From assembly GCF_000721705.1 (NCBI RefSeq), contig NZ_JOJL01000023.1:62001-126000 (forward strand): a stretch of 64,000 nucleotides of DNA, read 5' to 3'. The stretch's first letter is position 1; every line of letters begins with the position of its first letter. Shown one piece after another: positions 21,163 to 29,147 of the stretch. The notes beneath the pieces were generated by a model. That model ran no database searches. It was not told where the DNA came from and saw only the letters and a program-made list of their open reading frames with translations. A program made the translations under genes and the position numbers. The DNA is from Actinoplanes subtropicus (GTDB lineage: Bacteria; Actinomycetota; Actinomycetes; Mycobacteriales; Micromonosporaceae).

Positions 21163-23292
21163 GTGGCAGCCGGAAAGATCGCTCCGCTCGTCCGGGCCGG
21201 CCTGATCGCGGGACTCGTGATCGCCGGCCTCGCCTACCCGCTCGCCGCCCTCGCCGGCATCGGCGTCAAGGCCGGCTCCAAGGCCCTCGCGGCCATGCCC
21301 GAGGAACTCACCGAGGTCCCGACGGCCCAGACCAGCTACGTGTACGCCCGCGACGGCAAGACGCTGCTCACGACGTTCTACGAGGAGTACCGCAAGCAGG
21401 TCTCGATCGAGGACATGTCGCCGTACATCACCGAGGCGATCGTCGCGTCCGAGGACGCCCGCTTCTACGAGCACCACGGCGTCGACGCGAAGGGCGTGGC
21501 CCGGGCCTTCGTGGCGAACCGGCAGGCCGGCGGGGTCTCCCAGGGGGCGTCCACGCTGACCATGCAGTACGTGCGGATGGCGCTGCGGGACAGCGCGAAG
21601 ACGCCGCAGGACGCGCTGGAGGCGACCGAACAGACCACGCAGCGGAAACTGCGGGAGATGCGGCTCGCGATCGAGCTCGAGAAGAAGCTGTCGAAGCAGG
21701 AGATCCTCGAGCGGTACCTGAACTCGGCGTACTTCGGGCATCAGGCGTACGGGATCTACGCGGCCTCGCAGATCTTCTTCTCCAAGACGCCGAAGCAGCT
21801 CAACCTGAACGAGGCGGCCCTGCTGGCGGGCCTGGTGAAGGCGCCCTCGGCGTACGATCCCGCGGTCGGCGACCAGAAGGCGGCGACCGATCGGCGCAAC
21901 TATGTCATCGACCAGATGGCCAAGATGCACACGATCACGCCGGCCCAGGCCGCCTCGTCCAAGACCGCCAAGATCCAGCTCCGGCTGACCACCCCGCCGA
22001 ACGACTGCATCTCGATCCCGCAGAAACACAACGACTGGGGCTACTTCTGCGACTACCTGAAGTCCTGGTGGCAGCAGGAGCCGGCGTTCGGGCGGACGCC
22101 GGACGAACGGCTGGAGAACCTGCGGCGCGGCGGCTACCGGATCGTGACCTCCCTCGATCCGAGGATCCAGGCATCCGCGATGAGCCACGTCCTGGACAAG
22201 GAGAAGAAGCGCAGCCGGTACGCGCACGGGCAGGTCATCATCGAGCCCAACACCGGCCGGGTCCTCAGCATGGCGGTCAACCGGACGTACTCCCTCGAAC
22301 CCAACCCGAAGGACCGCAACTACCCGAACACCGTGAACGCGCTGCTCGGCGGCGGCACGATGGCCGGCTACCAGGCTGGCTCCACTTTCAAGATCTTCAC
22401 GATGCTGGCCGCGCTCGACTCGGGCCTCCCGCTGGACACGTCGATCTACGCCCCCGAGCAGTACGTGTCGAAGTACATCGTCGCGCGCGGGCCGGCTTCC
22501 TGCGGCCACCACTGGTGCCCGAAGAACTCCAGCAAGTCGGACACCGGGCGGCAGACCATGTGGAGCGGGTTCGGCAAGTCGGTGAACACGTACTTCGTGC
22601 AGCTGGAGGAGAGGGTCGGCGCGGACAAGGCGGTGGCGATGGCCAAGCGGCTCGGCCTGACCTGGCGCACCGACGTCGACCGGACGCTGGCGTCGCCCGA
22701 GCACGCTGGCGGGTGGGGGGCGTTCACGCTCGGGGTCAGCGACGCGACGCCGCTGGAGCTGGCGAACGTCTTCGCGACGCTGGCGGCCGAGGGAAACTAC
22801 TGCGAGCCGTTGCCGGTGCGGGCGATCCTCAACCCCGACGGCTCCAAGGCCAAGTACCGCGGCCAGCTGGTCGCCGGCCCGCGCTGCCACCGGGTGTTCA
22901 GCGTCGACGTGGCCCGGGCGGCGACGGACGCGGCGCGGTGCCCGACCGGGTACGGGTCGGCGAGGGGCAGCTGCGGGGGTTGGTCGACGTCGCCGATGGT
23001 CTACGCGACCCTGCACCGGCCGGTCGCGGGCAAGAGCGGCACGACGGACAACAACCGGACGGCGTGGTTCTGCGGCTTCACGCCCCAGCTGGCCGGGGCG
23101 GCGTTCGTCGCCGACCCGGACGACCCGAACGACTTCGTCGGCGGCGGCCGCTCGACGATGTCGAAGTACACGTTCGCCCAGACGTTGAACGACGCGCTCA
23201 AGGGCCAGCCCAAGCTGAAGTTCACGCCCCCCTCCAAACAAATCGCCTGGCACGGCGACCGCAACGGCACCGACCCGGACGACGGCAACTGA
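21163..23292 (+). CDS. class A penicillin-binding protein (GT51 + transpeptidase)
   Basis: A 709-residue bifunctional peptidoglycan synthase with one N-terminal membrane helix (about residues 10-32). The GT51 glycosyltransferase domain has its catalytic Glu in SEDARFYEHHG (E97), then QGASTLTMQYVRM and RKLREMRLAIELE. The transpeptidase domain has SxxK at S407-TFK410, SxN at S473-VN and KSGTT at K624. There is no long C-terminal extension. It resembles the PonA-like proteins of Micromonosporaceae. GTG 21163 is the start, with AGG close upstream. The gene ends at the edge of a 600-bp tandem repeat island. Confidence 0.93.
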   Translation: MAAGKIAPLVRAGLIAGLVIAGLAYPLAALAGIGVKAGSKALAAMPEELTEVPTAQTSYVYARDGKTLLTTFYEEYRKQVSIEDMSPYITEAIVASEDARFYEHHGVDAKGVARAFVANRQAGGVSQGASTLTMQYVRMALRDSAKTPQDALEATEQTTQRKLREMRLAIELEKKLSKQEILERYLNSAYFGHQAYGIYAASQIFFSKTPKQLNLNEAALLAGLVKAPSAYDPAVGDQKAATDRRNYVIDQMAKMHTITPAQAASSKTAKIQLRLTTPPNDCISIPQKHNDWGYFCDYLKSWWQQEPAFGRTPDERLENLRRGGYRIVTSLDPRIQASAMSHVLDKEKKRSRYAHGQVIIEPNTGRVLSMAVNRTYSLEPNPKDRNYPNTVNALLGGGTMAGYQAGSTFKIFTMLAALDSGLPLDTSIYAPEQYVSKYIVARGPASCGHHWCPKNSSKSDTGRQTMWSGFGKSVNTYFVQLEERVGADKAVAMAKRLGLTWRTDVDRTLASPEHAGGWGAFTLGVSDATPLELANVFATLAAEGNYCEPLPVRAILNPDGSKAKYRGQLVAGPRCHRVFSVDVARAATDAARCPTGYGSARGSCGGWSTSPMVYATLHRPVAGKSGTTDNNRTAWFCGFTPQLAGAAFVADPDDPNDFVGGGRSTMSKYTFAQTLNDALKGQPKLKFTPPSKQIAWHGDRNGTDPDDGN

Positions 23293-23303
23293 GGCGGCGC
23301 CCC

Positions 23304-23920
23304 GGTCCGCGGGCCGCCCGGTCCGCGGGCAACCCGGTCCACGGGCAACCCGGTCCACGGGCAACCCGGTCCACGGGCAACCCGGTCCACGGGCAACCCG
23401 GTCCACGGGCCGCCCAGTCCACGGGCCGCCCAGTCCACGGGCCGCCCAGTCCACGGGCCGCCCAGTCCACGGGCCGCCCAGTCCACGGGCCGCCCAGTCC
23501 ACGGGCAACCCGGTCCGGGGCGCCGCCAATTTCCGGGCAGTCGCCACCCACTGGGGCACCGGTTTGGGGCGCCGCCGCTTTCGGGGCGCGCTTTCTGGGT
23601 GCCGTCGCTTGAGGGCGCCGCCGCTGAGGGCGCCGCCGCTGTCCGGGGGCGCCGCCGCTGTCCGGGGGCGCCGCCGCTGTCCGGGGGCGCCGCCGCTGTC
23701 CGGGGGCCGCCCCGCCTATGAACGGCACCACCTGCGGAGCGGCGCCACCCGCCGCGCGGCCCGCCTGCGAGCGACACCACCTGCCGAGCGGCGCCACCCG
23801 CCGCGGCCCGCCTGCGAGCGACACCACCTGCCGAGCGGCGCTACCCGCCGCGCGGCCTGCGGGCGGCGTCACCTGACGGGCGGCGTCACCTGACGGGCGG
23901 CGTCACCTGCCGGGCGGCGG
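23304..23920. repeat. tandem repeat island, four successive repeat families
   Basis: This fills the spacer between two convergent genes. From 23304 to 23527 there are 14 units with an exact 16-bp period in two alternating types, GGTCCACGGGCAACCC and AGTCCACGGGCCGCCC. Related 15-bp units follow (about 23609-23640), then four 19-bp units GTCCGGGGGCGCCGCCGCT at 23641, 23660, 23679 and 23698. Units of about 50 bp (CGCCTGCGAGCGACACCACC...) follow to 23866, then 17-bp units around GGGCGGCGTCACCTGAC. The long reading frames over this region come from the repeat and are not genes, because the periods 16, 17 and 19 break any frame. Confidence 0.95.
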
Positions 23921-23927
23921 CGGTGGG

Positions 23928-24548
23928 CTACGCGGCTGGGGCTGGGCGGCGGCGGCGGGGTGGGCGCCAGGCCGGGTCGCGGCCGGCCAGGGCGAGGGCC
24001 TGGTCTAGCAGGGTGGCCTCGTCGTCGGTGGGGACGGCCGGGGCGAACATGCCGGGTGTGCCCTTGGACGGGCCCTGGGCGAGGAACTCGATCAATACCT
24101 CCAGGGTGCGCGGGTCGGCGAAATACTCCTGGCCGGTGGCCTTGGCGAGGTCCCAGCTGTGCATGATCAGCTCGTTCATCGCGAGGATGCCGTGGGCGGT
24201 GGCCGGCATGGTGACGCCGGCGATCGTGGACGTGCCCGTCCAGGCGGCGGGATCTTTCCAGGCGGTGGCCAGCTCCTCCAGCAGGACGGGCAGGCGGCTG
24301 CGCCAGTGGCGGGAGAGGTGCTGCGCGGAGGGCGCGGGTGGCGGCTCGGCGGTGCCGGGGGCGTCGGTGCGCTTGCGGGCGGCCTGGGCGAACGCCTGCG
24401 ACTGGACCATTACATGATCGAGGAGGACGGCGACGGTCCACTCCGGACAGGGGGTGGGAAGGGTCAGCTCGGCGTTGTCGACACCGAGCAGCAGCGCTCG
24501 CAACTTACGAACCGGCGGGTCGAAATCCAGCGGCACACGATCGGCCAC
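23928..24548 (-). CDS. TIGR03086 family metal-binding protein (DinB/mycothiol-type fold)
   Basis: A 206-residue protein of the actinobacterial TIGR03086 family, related to the mycothiol-dependent maleylpyruvate isomerase N-terminal and DinB four-helix folds. It has LTLPTPCPEWTVAVLLDHV, the first metal His in the DHV segment, AHGILAMNELIMHSWDLAKA with the second His (MHSW), and a C-terminal MFAPAVPTDDEATLLDQALAL. Such proteins bind a divalent metal and may use mycothiol or other thiols; the substrate is unknown. ATG 24548 has GGAGG-type sequence upstream. The basic Arg/Pro tail is variable. Its 3' end borders the repeat island. Confidence 0.85.
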   Translation of the reverse strand: MADRVPLDFDPPVRKLRALLLGVDNAELTLPTPCPEWTVAVLLDHVMVQSQAFAQAARKRTDAPGTAEPPPAPSAQHLSRHWRSRLPVLLEELATAWKDPAAWTGTSTIAGVTMPATAHGILAMNELIMHSWDLAKATGQEYFADPRTLEVLIEFLAQGPSKGTPGMFAPAVPTDDEATLLDQALALAGRDPAWRPPRRRRPAPAA

Positions 24549-24817
24549 GGTCCTCCTCCTTCGGTCGTCGGTGTTAACCCCACGTTACGGGTGGGGTACG
24601 ACACTTTCGTGTTCAAGGAAGGGCGTTTTCGCGGCTGAGCGGGTTTCCGTCCAAGATTTTCCAGTGATCGGGACGCACGGCGCCGACCTCCCCGGGCCGG
24701 CCCGCACCGGTCCATCGGGCCACCACCCACCGGCCGTTCAGACCACCACGCGCGCCGTTCGTTGCGGCCGCCACGCGCCGGTCGTCGCGGCCATCACGCG
24801 CCGGTCGTTACGGCCGA
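24549..24817. other. 269-bp intergenic spacer with short repeats
   Basis: This spacer lies between two minus-strand genes. It carries a small stem (CCCCACGTTACGGGTGGGG, about 24581-24599) and three degenerate units of 23-25 bp starting CACGCG at 24747, 24772 and 24795, which abut the cobB stop. No gene or RNA is recognised. The upstream part should contain the promoter of the TIGR03086 gene. Confidence 0.5.
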
Positions 24818-26593
24818 TCAGGGGGCGGTGATATCCGCCGTGTCGGACAAGTCGGGCACGGGCGGGCGGGGGTGCGCGTACTGCCCCGGCCGCTCCGGCG
24901 ACGCCCCCGCGACGACCGGTGGGAAGGGACCCGGATGATCGTGCGGCACCGCCGAGGCCGGCGGCACGAACGGGCCCGCGAGCTCGTGCGGCACCGCCGA
25001 CGCGGGCGGCAGGAACCCGCCCGCGAGCTCGTGCGGCACCGCGGAGGCCGGGTGCCCGAACGGCACGGCTTGGTCGTGCGCGCTGGCCGGCGAGGACAGC
25101 TGGGCGGGCGACGCCGACTGCGCCATCAGCGCCGAAGCCGGCATCGAAACGGTCGGCGGCTCGTCGTGCCGCACGCCCGGGCCGGCCACCGGCAACGGGA
25201 CGGGCAGCGGGATCGGGGACGGCTGCGCCATCGGGACCGGCCCGGCGATCGCCGCCGTCACCACCCGCTTGGCGATCTCCGGCGCGGCCGCCCAGTGCAG
25301 CCCGAGCTGGGAGGCGTGCACCTGCCGCCAGACGAAGCCCTCCGGGTTGCCGCCCGACCAGGTCCAGGCCGGCACCGCGCCGGCCCGGGGCGTGACGACC
25401 GCCCGGTGCTGCTTGTAGCCGGTGATCCGGGCGCCGGCCGGGGCCAGGTAGGACGCCGTCGGCGCGGTCGCCTCGCGGTAGCCGGCCACCGTCTGGTCGC
25501 CGGTCACCGCCGACGCGTCCAGCACCGCGCACATCGGCCGGCCGTCGAAGTCGCGGCCCAGCCAGGGCAGGGCGACACCCTCGGCCACGACCGGCCAGCC
25601 GTCGTGCGCGAAGGTGGCGACCGCGTTGCACAGCCGCCGGTTGGCGGAGAGTTCCTCGGCGTACCCCTCGGGAAGGCCCGCACCCACGACCAGCGCGCGC
25701 GTTCCGGCCGGGAGCGACTCGTCGCGCAGCGGATCGACCACCGCGACGTCGGCGCCGGCCGCGGTGAGCAGCTCCGCCGTCTCCACGTACGTGTAGGGCG
25801 CGCCCGGCCCGCCCGCCAGCGCGACGATCGGACGCTGGTCGAACACCTCGCCACCGACCGCGTCGCCCGGTGTCCAGATCGGGCCCGGCAGCGACGGCGC
25901 GGCGGTGGCCAGCGCCATCAGCCGGTCGAGGTCGAGCCCGCCCAGCACCGCCTCGCCCAATCTGCGGACCGCCCGGCTCGCCTCGACCGTACGGTGCGCG
26001 ACCGGCACCGGGCCGTGCGAGCGGGCCGGCAACACGTTCGGCAGGTCGCCGCGGCGCAGCGCGCCCAGCACCGGCATGCCGATGTCGTCGAGCGCGGTCC
26101 GCAGCATCTGCTCGTGGCGGGGCGAGGCGACCCGGTTCAGGATCACGCCGCCCAGGTGGACCATCTCGTCGAACATCCGGAAGCCGTGCACCAGCGCGGC
26201 CAGCGAGTGACCCATCGCCGCCACGTCGACCACCAGCACGACCGGCGCGCGCAGGCTGGCGGCGACCGCGGCCGTACCGTCGATCTCGGGCTGGCCGGTC
26301 AGCGAGTCGAACAGGCCCATCGCGCCCTCGATCACCGAGAGCTGGGCGCCCGACGCGCCGTGGGCGAAGAGTGGGGCGATGCGCTGCGCGCCCACCAGCC
26401 GCGGGTCGAGGTTGCGGCCCGCCCGGCCGGCCGCGAGACCCAGGTACGCGGCGTCGGTGTGGTCCGGTCCGACCTTGAAGCCCGCCGCCGGGACGCCGCG
26501 CGCCACGCAGGCGGCGAGCAGACCGACGGCGATCGCGGTCTTGCCGTGCCCCGATGACGGCGCGCTCACGACCAGGCGAGGCAGGGCGCTCAT
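24818..26593 (-). CDS. cobB: cobyrinate a,c-diamide synthase with lost glutaminase Cys and a Pro-rich tail
   Basis: A 591-residue CobB/CbiA homologue that would amidate carboxylates a and c of cobyrinate using ATP. The N-terminal synthetase half is intact: VSAPSSGHGKTAIAVGLL (P-loop), GFKVGPDHTDAAYLGLA, SVIEGAMGLFD. The C-terminal glutaminase half is recognisable (GLPEGYAEELSANRRL, GYREATA, GYKQHRAV, VHASQLGLHWA), but the usual A-E-C-A-G-L reads AEGVALPWL, so Gly339 replaces the nucleophile. Family members are about 450 residues; here about 140 extra Pro/Ala-rich residues follow, with three near-identical 15-residue units PASAVPHELAG... It is monocistronic and diverges from the SURF1 gene. 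Confidence 0.9.
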   Translation of the reverse strand: MSALPRLVVSAPSSGHGKTAIAVGLLAACVARGVPAAGFKVGPDHTDAAYLGLAAGRAGRNLDPRLVGAQRIAPLFAHGASGAQLSVIEGAMGLFDSLTGQPEIDGTAAVAASLRAPVVLVVDVAAMGHSLAALVHGFRMFDEMVHLGGVILNRVASPRHEQMLRTALDDIGMPVLGALRRGDLPNVLPARSHGPVPVAHRTVEASRAVRRLGEAVLGGLDLDRLMALATAAPSLPGPIWTPGDAVGGEVFDQRPIVALAGGPGAPYTYVETAELLTAAGADVAVVDPLRDESLPAGTRALVVGAGLPEGYAEELSANRRLCNAVATFAHDGWPVVAEGVALPWLGRDFDGRPMCAVLDASAVTGDQTVAGYREATAPTASYLAPAGARITGYKQHRAVVTPRAGAVPAWTWSGGNPEGFVWRQVHASQLGLHWAAAPEIAKRVVTAAIAGPVPMAQPSPIPLPVPLPVAGPGVRHDEPPTVSMPASALMAQSASPAQLSSPASAHDQAVPFGHPASAVPHELAGGFLPPASAVPHELAGPFVPPASAVPHDHPGPFPPVVAGASPERPGQYAHPRPPVPDLSDTADITAP

Positions 26594-26713
26594 CTGTGTT
26601 CCCCCCAGAACCCTTCGGCGTTTCCCCAGGCAGCCGTGCCGAAGTAGTACTGCCGGTCAGGGACAGTACCTGGCCTCGCTGTCCTCCGCCCGGTGGACGG
26701 GTAGCCTCGGGGC

Positions 26714-27658
26714 GTGTACCGGTTCCTGCTGACGCCGCGCTGGCTCGGCGCCGCCGCGCTGACCGTCGCCGCCGCCGTGGTCATGGTCATGCTCGGCAAT
26801 TGGCAGCTGCACCGGTACCAGGAACGCAGCGCGATCAACCACCGCATCGACGCCGCTGACTCGACCCCAGCCGTCCCGCTGGCCTCGGTGGTCGCCACCC
26901 CGAGTGGCGCCGGTACGGCCGGCGCCGACCCCGGCAAGGGCGTGGCCTGGACAAAGGTCACCGCCAGCGGGCGCTACGACCCGTCCAAGGAGATCCAGGC
27001 CCGCGCTCGCACGGTAAACGGCGACGTCGGCTACGAGATCATCACCCCGCTCGTGCTCGCCGACGGGACGGCGCTGCTGGTCGATCGGGGCTGGGTGCCG
27101 ACGCCGGCCGCGGGCGCCGCCGCCCCGCCGGTCGTTCCCGCTGCTCCGAGCGGCGATGTCACCGTCGTGGGGCAGATCCACCTGTCGGAAAGCCGACCCA
27201 CCCCGATCGAGCATCGGGACGGCCGGCTGGACACCCGGCGGATCTCGGTGCCTCGCTTGGCGCACGAAATGCCGTATCCGGTGTACGGCGCATATCTGCT
27301 GCTCACGTCCCAGACCCCGGCAAACGATCAAGCCTTCACCAAGATCCCGATCGACCACGAGGACTCCTGGCAGAACGGTGGGTATGCCGTCCAGTGGTGG
27401 TTGTTCGCCTGCATGGCGCTGTTCACCTTCGTCTGGCAGGCGCGCAAGGAGGCGCAGGGCGACACCCGCCCGGCCGGTGAGGACCAGCCGGCGCCGAAGC
27501 CCAGGGTGAAGCTGAAGGACCGGGTGGCGGAGGCGGACCGCCGGCGCGAGGCCGCCCGGCTGGCCGCGATGCGCGCGCCGGTCGACCGGGTGGAGGAGGC
27601 CGACCGCAAGCGCGAGGCCGCCCGCCAGGCCGCCGGCGCCACCGAATCCTCCGAGTAG
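26714..27658 (+). CDS. SURF1 family protein
   Basis: A 314-residue membrane protein of the SURF1 family, assembly factors for aa3-type cytochrome oxidase that help insert heme a. The fold has an N-terminal helix (WLGAAALTVAAAVVMVMLGNWQLHRYQ), an extracytoplasmic domain with GVAWTKVTASGRYDPS and YEIITPLVLADGTALLVDRGWVP, and a C-terminal helix starting NGGYAVQWWLFACMALFTFVW. A charged cytoplasmic tail of about 80 residues with repeated DRVxEADRxREAAR units is longer than usual. GTG 26714 is the start. No oxidase genes are nearby. Confidence 0.92.
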   Translation: MYRFLLTPRWLGAAALTVAAAVVMVMLGNWQLHRYQERSAINHRIDAADSTPAVPLASVVATPSGAGTAGADPGKGVAWTKVTASGRYDPSKEIQARARTVNGDVGYEIITPLVLADGTALLVDRGWVPTPAAGAAAPPVVPAAPSGDVTVVGQIHLSESRPTPIEHRDGRLDTRRISVPRLAHEMPYPVYGAYLLLTSQTPANDQAFTKIPIDHEDSWQNGGYAVQWWLFACMALFTFVWQARKEAQGDTRPAGEDQPAPKPRVKLKDRVAEADRRREAARLAAMRAPVDRVEEADRKREAARQAAGATESSE

Positions 27659-27699
27659 GCAGGCTCGCGACAGTCACCCGGCACGACTAGGGTCTCGGC

Positions 27700-28140
27700 A
27701 TGACCTCCGCGCCGAGCGACCCCTGGGACGTTCCGCCCGCGACCCCACCCGGCGGCTACCTGCCCGCCCCGGCGATGGCGCCGGATCCCGGGCCAGTCAT
27801 CGTGCAGATCGCGGAGATCTCGGTCACCTCGACGACGGTGCTCACGCCGACCGGCAGCCTGCCGCTGGCCGGGTCGCACTGGCAGGTCAACGACTACTGG
27901 TTCAGCCAGCAGCGCATCCCGCGGTGGGCGATCATCGTGGCGATCGCCGGGTTCTGCGTGCTGACCGTCTTCAGCCTGCTGTTCCTGCTGGTCAAGGAGA
28001 CGGTGATGCAGGGAACGGTGCAGGTGACGGTGACCAACGGCTCACTGCAGTACGTGGCCCGCATCCCGGTCACCGATCAGGGTGCGGTGACGGCGATCAA
28101 CCAGCAGGTCAATTACGTCCGTACGCTGGCCGCCCTCTAG
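27700..28140 (+). CDS. small membrane protein, unknown
   Basis: A 146-residue protein with a Pro-rich N-terminus, a short beta-rich stretch (IVQIAEISVTSTTVLTPTGSLPLAGSHWQV), one membrane helix (WAIIVAIAGFCVLTVFSLLFLLV, about residues 75-97) and a C-terminal domain of about 45 residues (QGTVQVTVTNGSLQYVARIPV). I do not recognise the family with confidence. It follows the SURF1 gene by 41 bp on the same strand and ends 4 bp before a convergent gene. A shared transcript with SURF1 is plausible. Confidence 0.65.
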   Translation: MTSAPSDPWDVPPATPPGGYLPAPAMAPDPGPVIVQIAEISVTSTTVLTPTGSLPLAGSHWQVNDYWFSQQRIPRWAIIVAIAGFCVLTVFSLLFLLVKETVMQGTVQVTVTNGSLQYVARIPVTDQGAVTAINQQVNYVRTLAAL

Positions 28141-28144
28141 CAAG

Positions 28145-29071
28145 TCACACCAGCGCGGCGACGATCTGGGTCGCTCGCTCCTCGTGCTTGTCGTAGGCGT
28201 CCGGCACCCCCGACCGCTGCACGGCCTGCGCCGCGTCGCCGAGACTCTTGGTCTCCCAGTCCGTGACCTTGAGCAGCCGCTGGTAGAAGGCGTCCGCGGC
28301 ATAGTGCGGATCCATCAGCTGCGCCACGGTTCCCCAGCCCTGGCTCGGACGCTGCTGGAAGATGCCGAGCGAGTCGAAATTCGCGCTGCTTCCCTCGTTC
28401 GGCCGGTCGAGCGAGGCCGGGACGGTCGGGTTGGCCAGGTTGCGCAGGCTGGACTCCTGCAGCCCGGTCATCATGGCCACCAGCATCGCCCGGCGGGGAA
28501 GACCACGATCCTGGGCGACCCGCACGATCACCGCGGCGTTGTTCATCTGCGCCTGGCTGAGGCCCGTCACCGGTCGCGGCGGCCGGGAGGGTGTCGGCGA
28601 CGAGCTCGGCGGCCGGGTGGCCTTCGACGACGGGGCGGCCGCCGCGGGTGTTTTCAGCGGTGCGACCGGCGCGGCCAGGACGTGTACGCCGGAGATCGGC
28701 TCAGCAGCGGCGTCGGTCGTGACGGACGCCGCGGTCGGGTGGCCGGCGCCGCTGACGGCGACCACTCCCCCGATCACGGCCGCGAGAGCACTCATCGCGA
28801 GCAGGAGCGACGCCGTGCGGCTCGGCCGTCGTTTCCGGCGCCGGCGTGGCGACCAGTCCGTGTCGTACAGGCTGGGCCGCGACGCGGGGTAACCATCCAC
28901 GGCGTGGCGTGGCGCCCCGGCCTCCCACTGAGCCTCGTCGGCATCCGGCCGGATGTACGCAACGCGTTGACGGGGTAGCGCAGGTCCAGCCGGTGGGACC
29001 CCTCGCGCCCGTCGATGCCGGGCAGGCGCCGAAGGATGACCCGAGAACGCCGGTGCCAAGAACGTGACCAT
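28145..29071 (-). CDS. membrane-anchored lysozyme-fold-like protein
   Basis: A protein of about 308 residues. A basic cytoplasmic segment (RRRRKRRPSR) precedes a membrane helix (TASLLLAMSALAAVIGGVVAVSGAG), then a Ser/Pro/Ala linker, then an extracellular domain of about 150 residues with NNAAVIVRVAQDRGLPRRAM, MMTGLQESSLRNLANP and FDSLGIFQQRPSQGWGTVAQLMDP. The E in LQESSL and the GIFQQRPSQGWG block resemble actinobacterial transglycosylase/lysozyme-fold domains found in phage and cell-wall proteins. ATG 29071 is the only in-frame start but has a poorly spaced ribosome-binding site, so the first 40 residues are doubtful. Confidence 0.7.
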   Translation of the reverse strand: MVTFLAPAFSGHPSAPARHRRARGVPPAGPALPRQRVAYIRPDADEAQWEAGAPRHAVDGYPASRPSLYDTDWSPRRRRKRRPSRTASLLLAMSALAAVIGGVVAVSGAGHPTAASVTTDAAAEPISGVHVLAAPVAPLKTPAAAAPSSKATRPPSSSPTPSRPPRPVTGLSQAQMNNAAVIVRVAQDRGLPRRAMLVAMMTGLQESSLRNLANPTVPASLDRPNEGSSANFDSLGIFQQRPSQGWGTVAQLMDPHYAADAFYQRLLKVTDWETKSLGDAAQAVQRSGVPDAYDKHEERATQIVAALV

Positions 29072-29147
29072 CCTTCCGCAACCACCCGGTTATCTACCCG
29101 GGCAGTACGGTGCGCGGCGTTCCCCGGATCAATGCTTTGGACAATCG

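Noticed and set aside
23001..23780. Long minus-strand frame rich in repeats of P/W/G/R
   Set aside because: It arises from the 16-bp tandem repeat read in all three frames in turn; no start signal or real domain.
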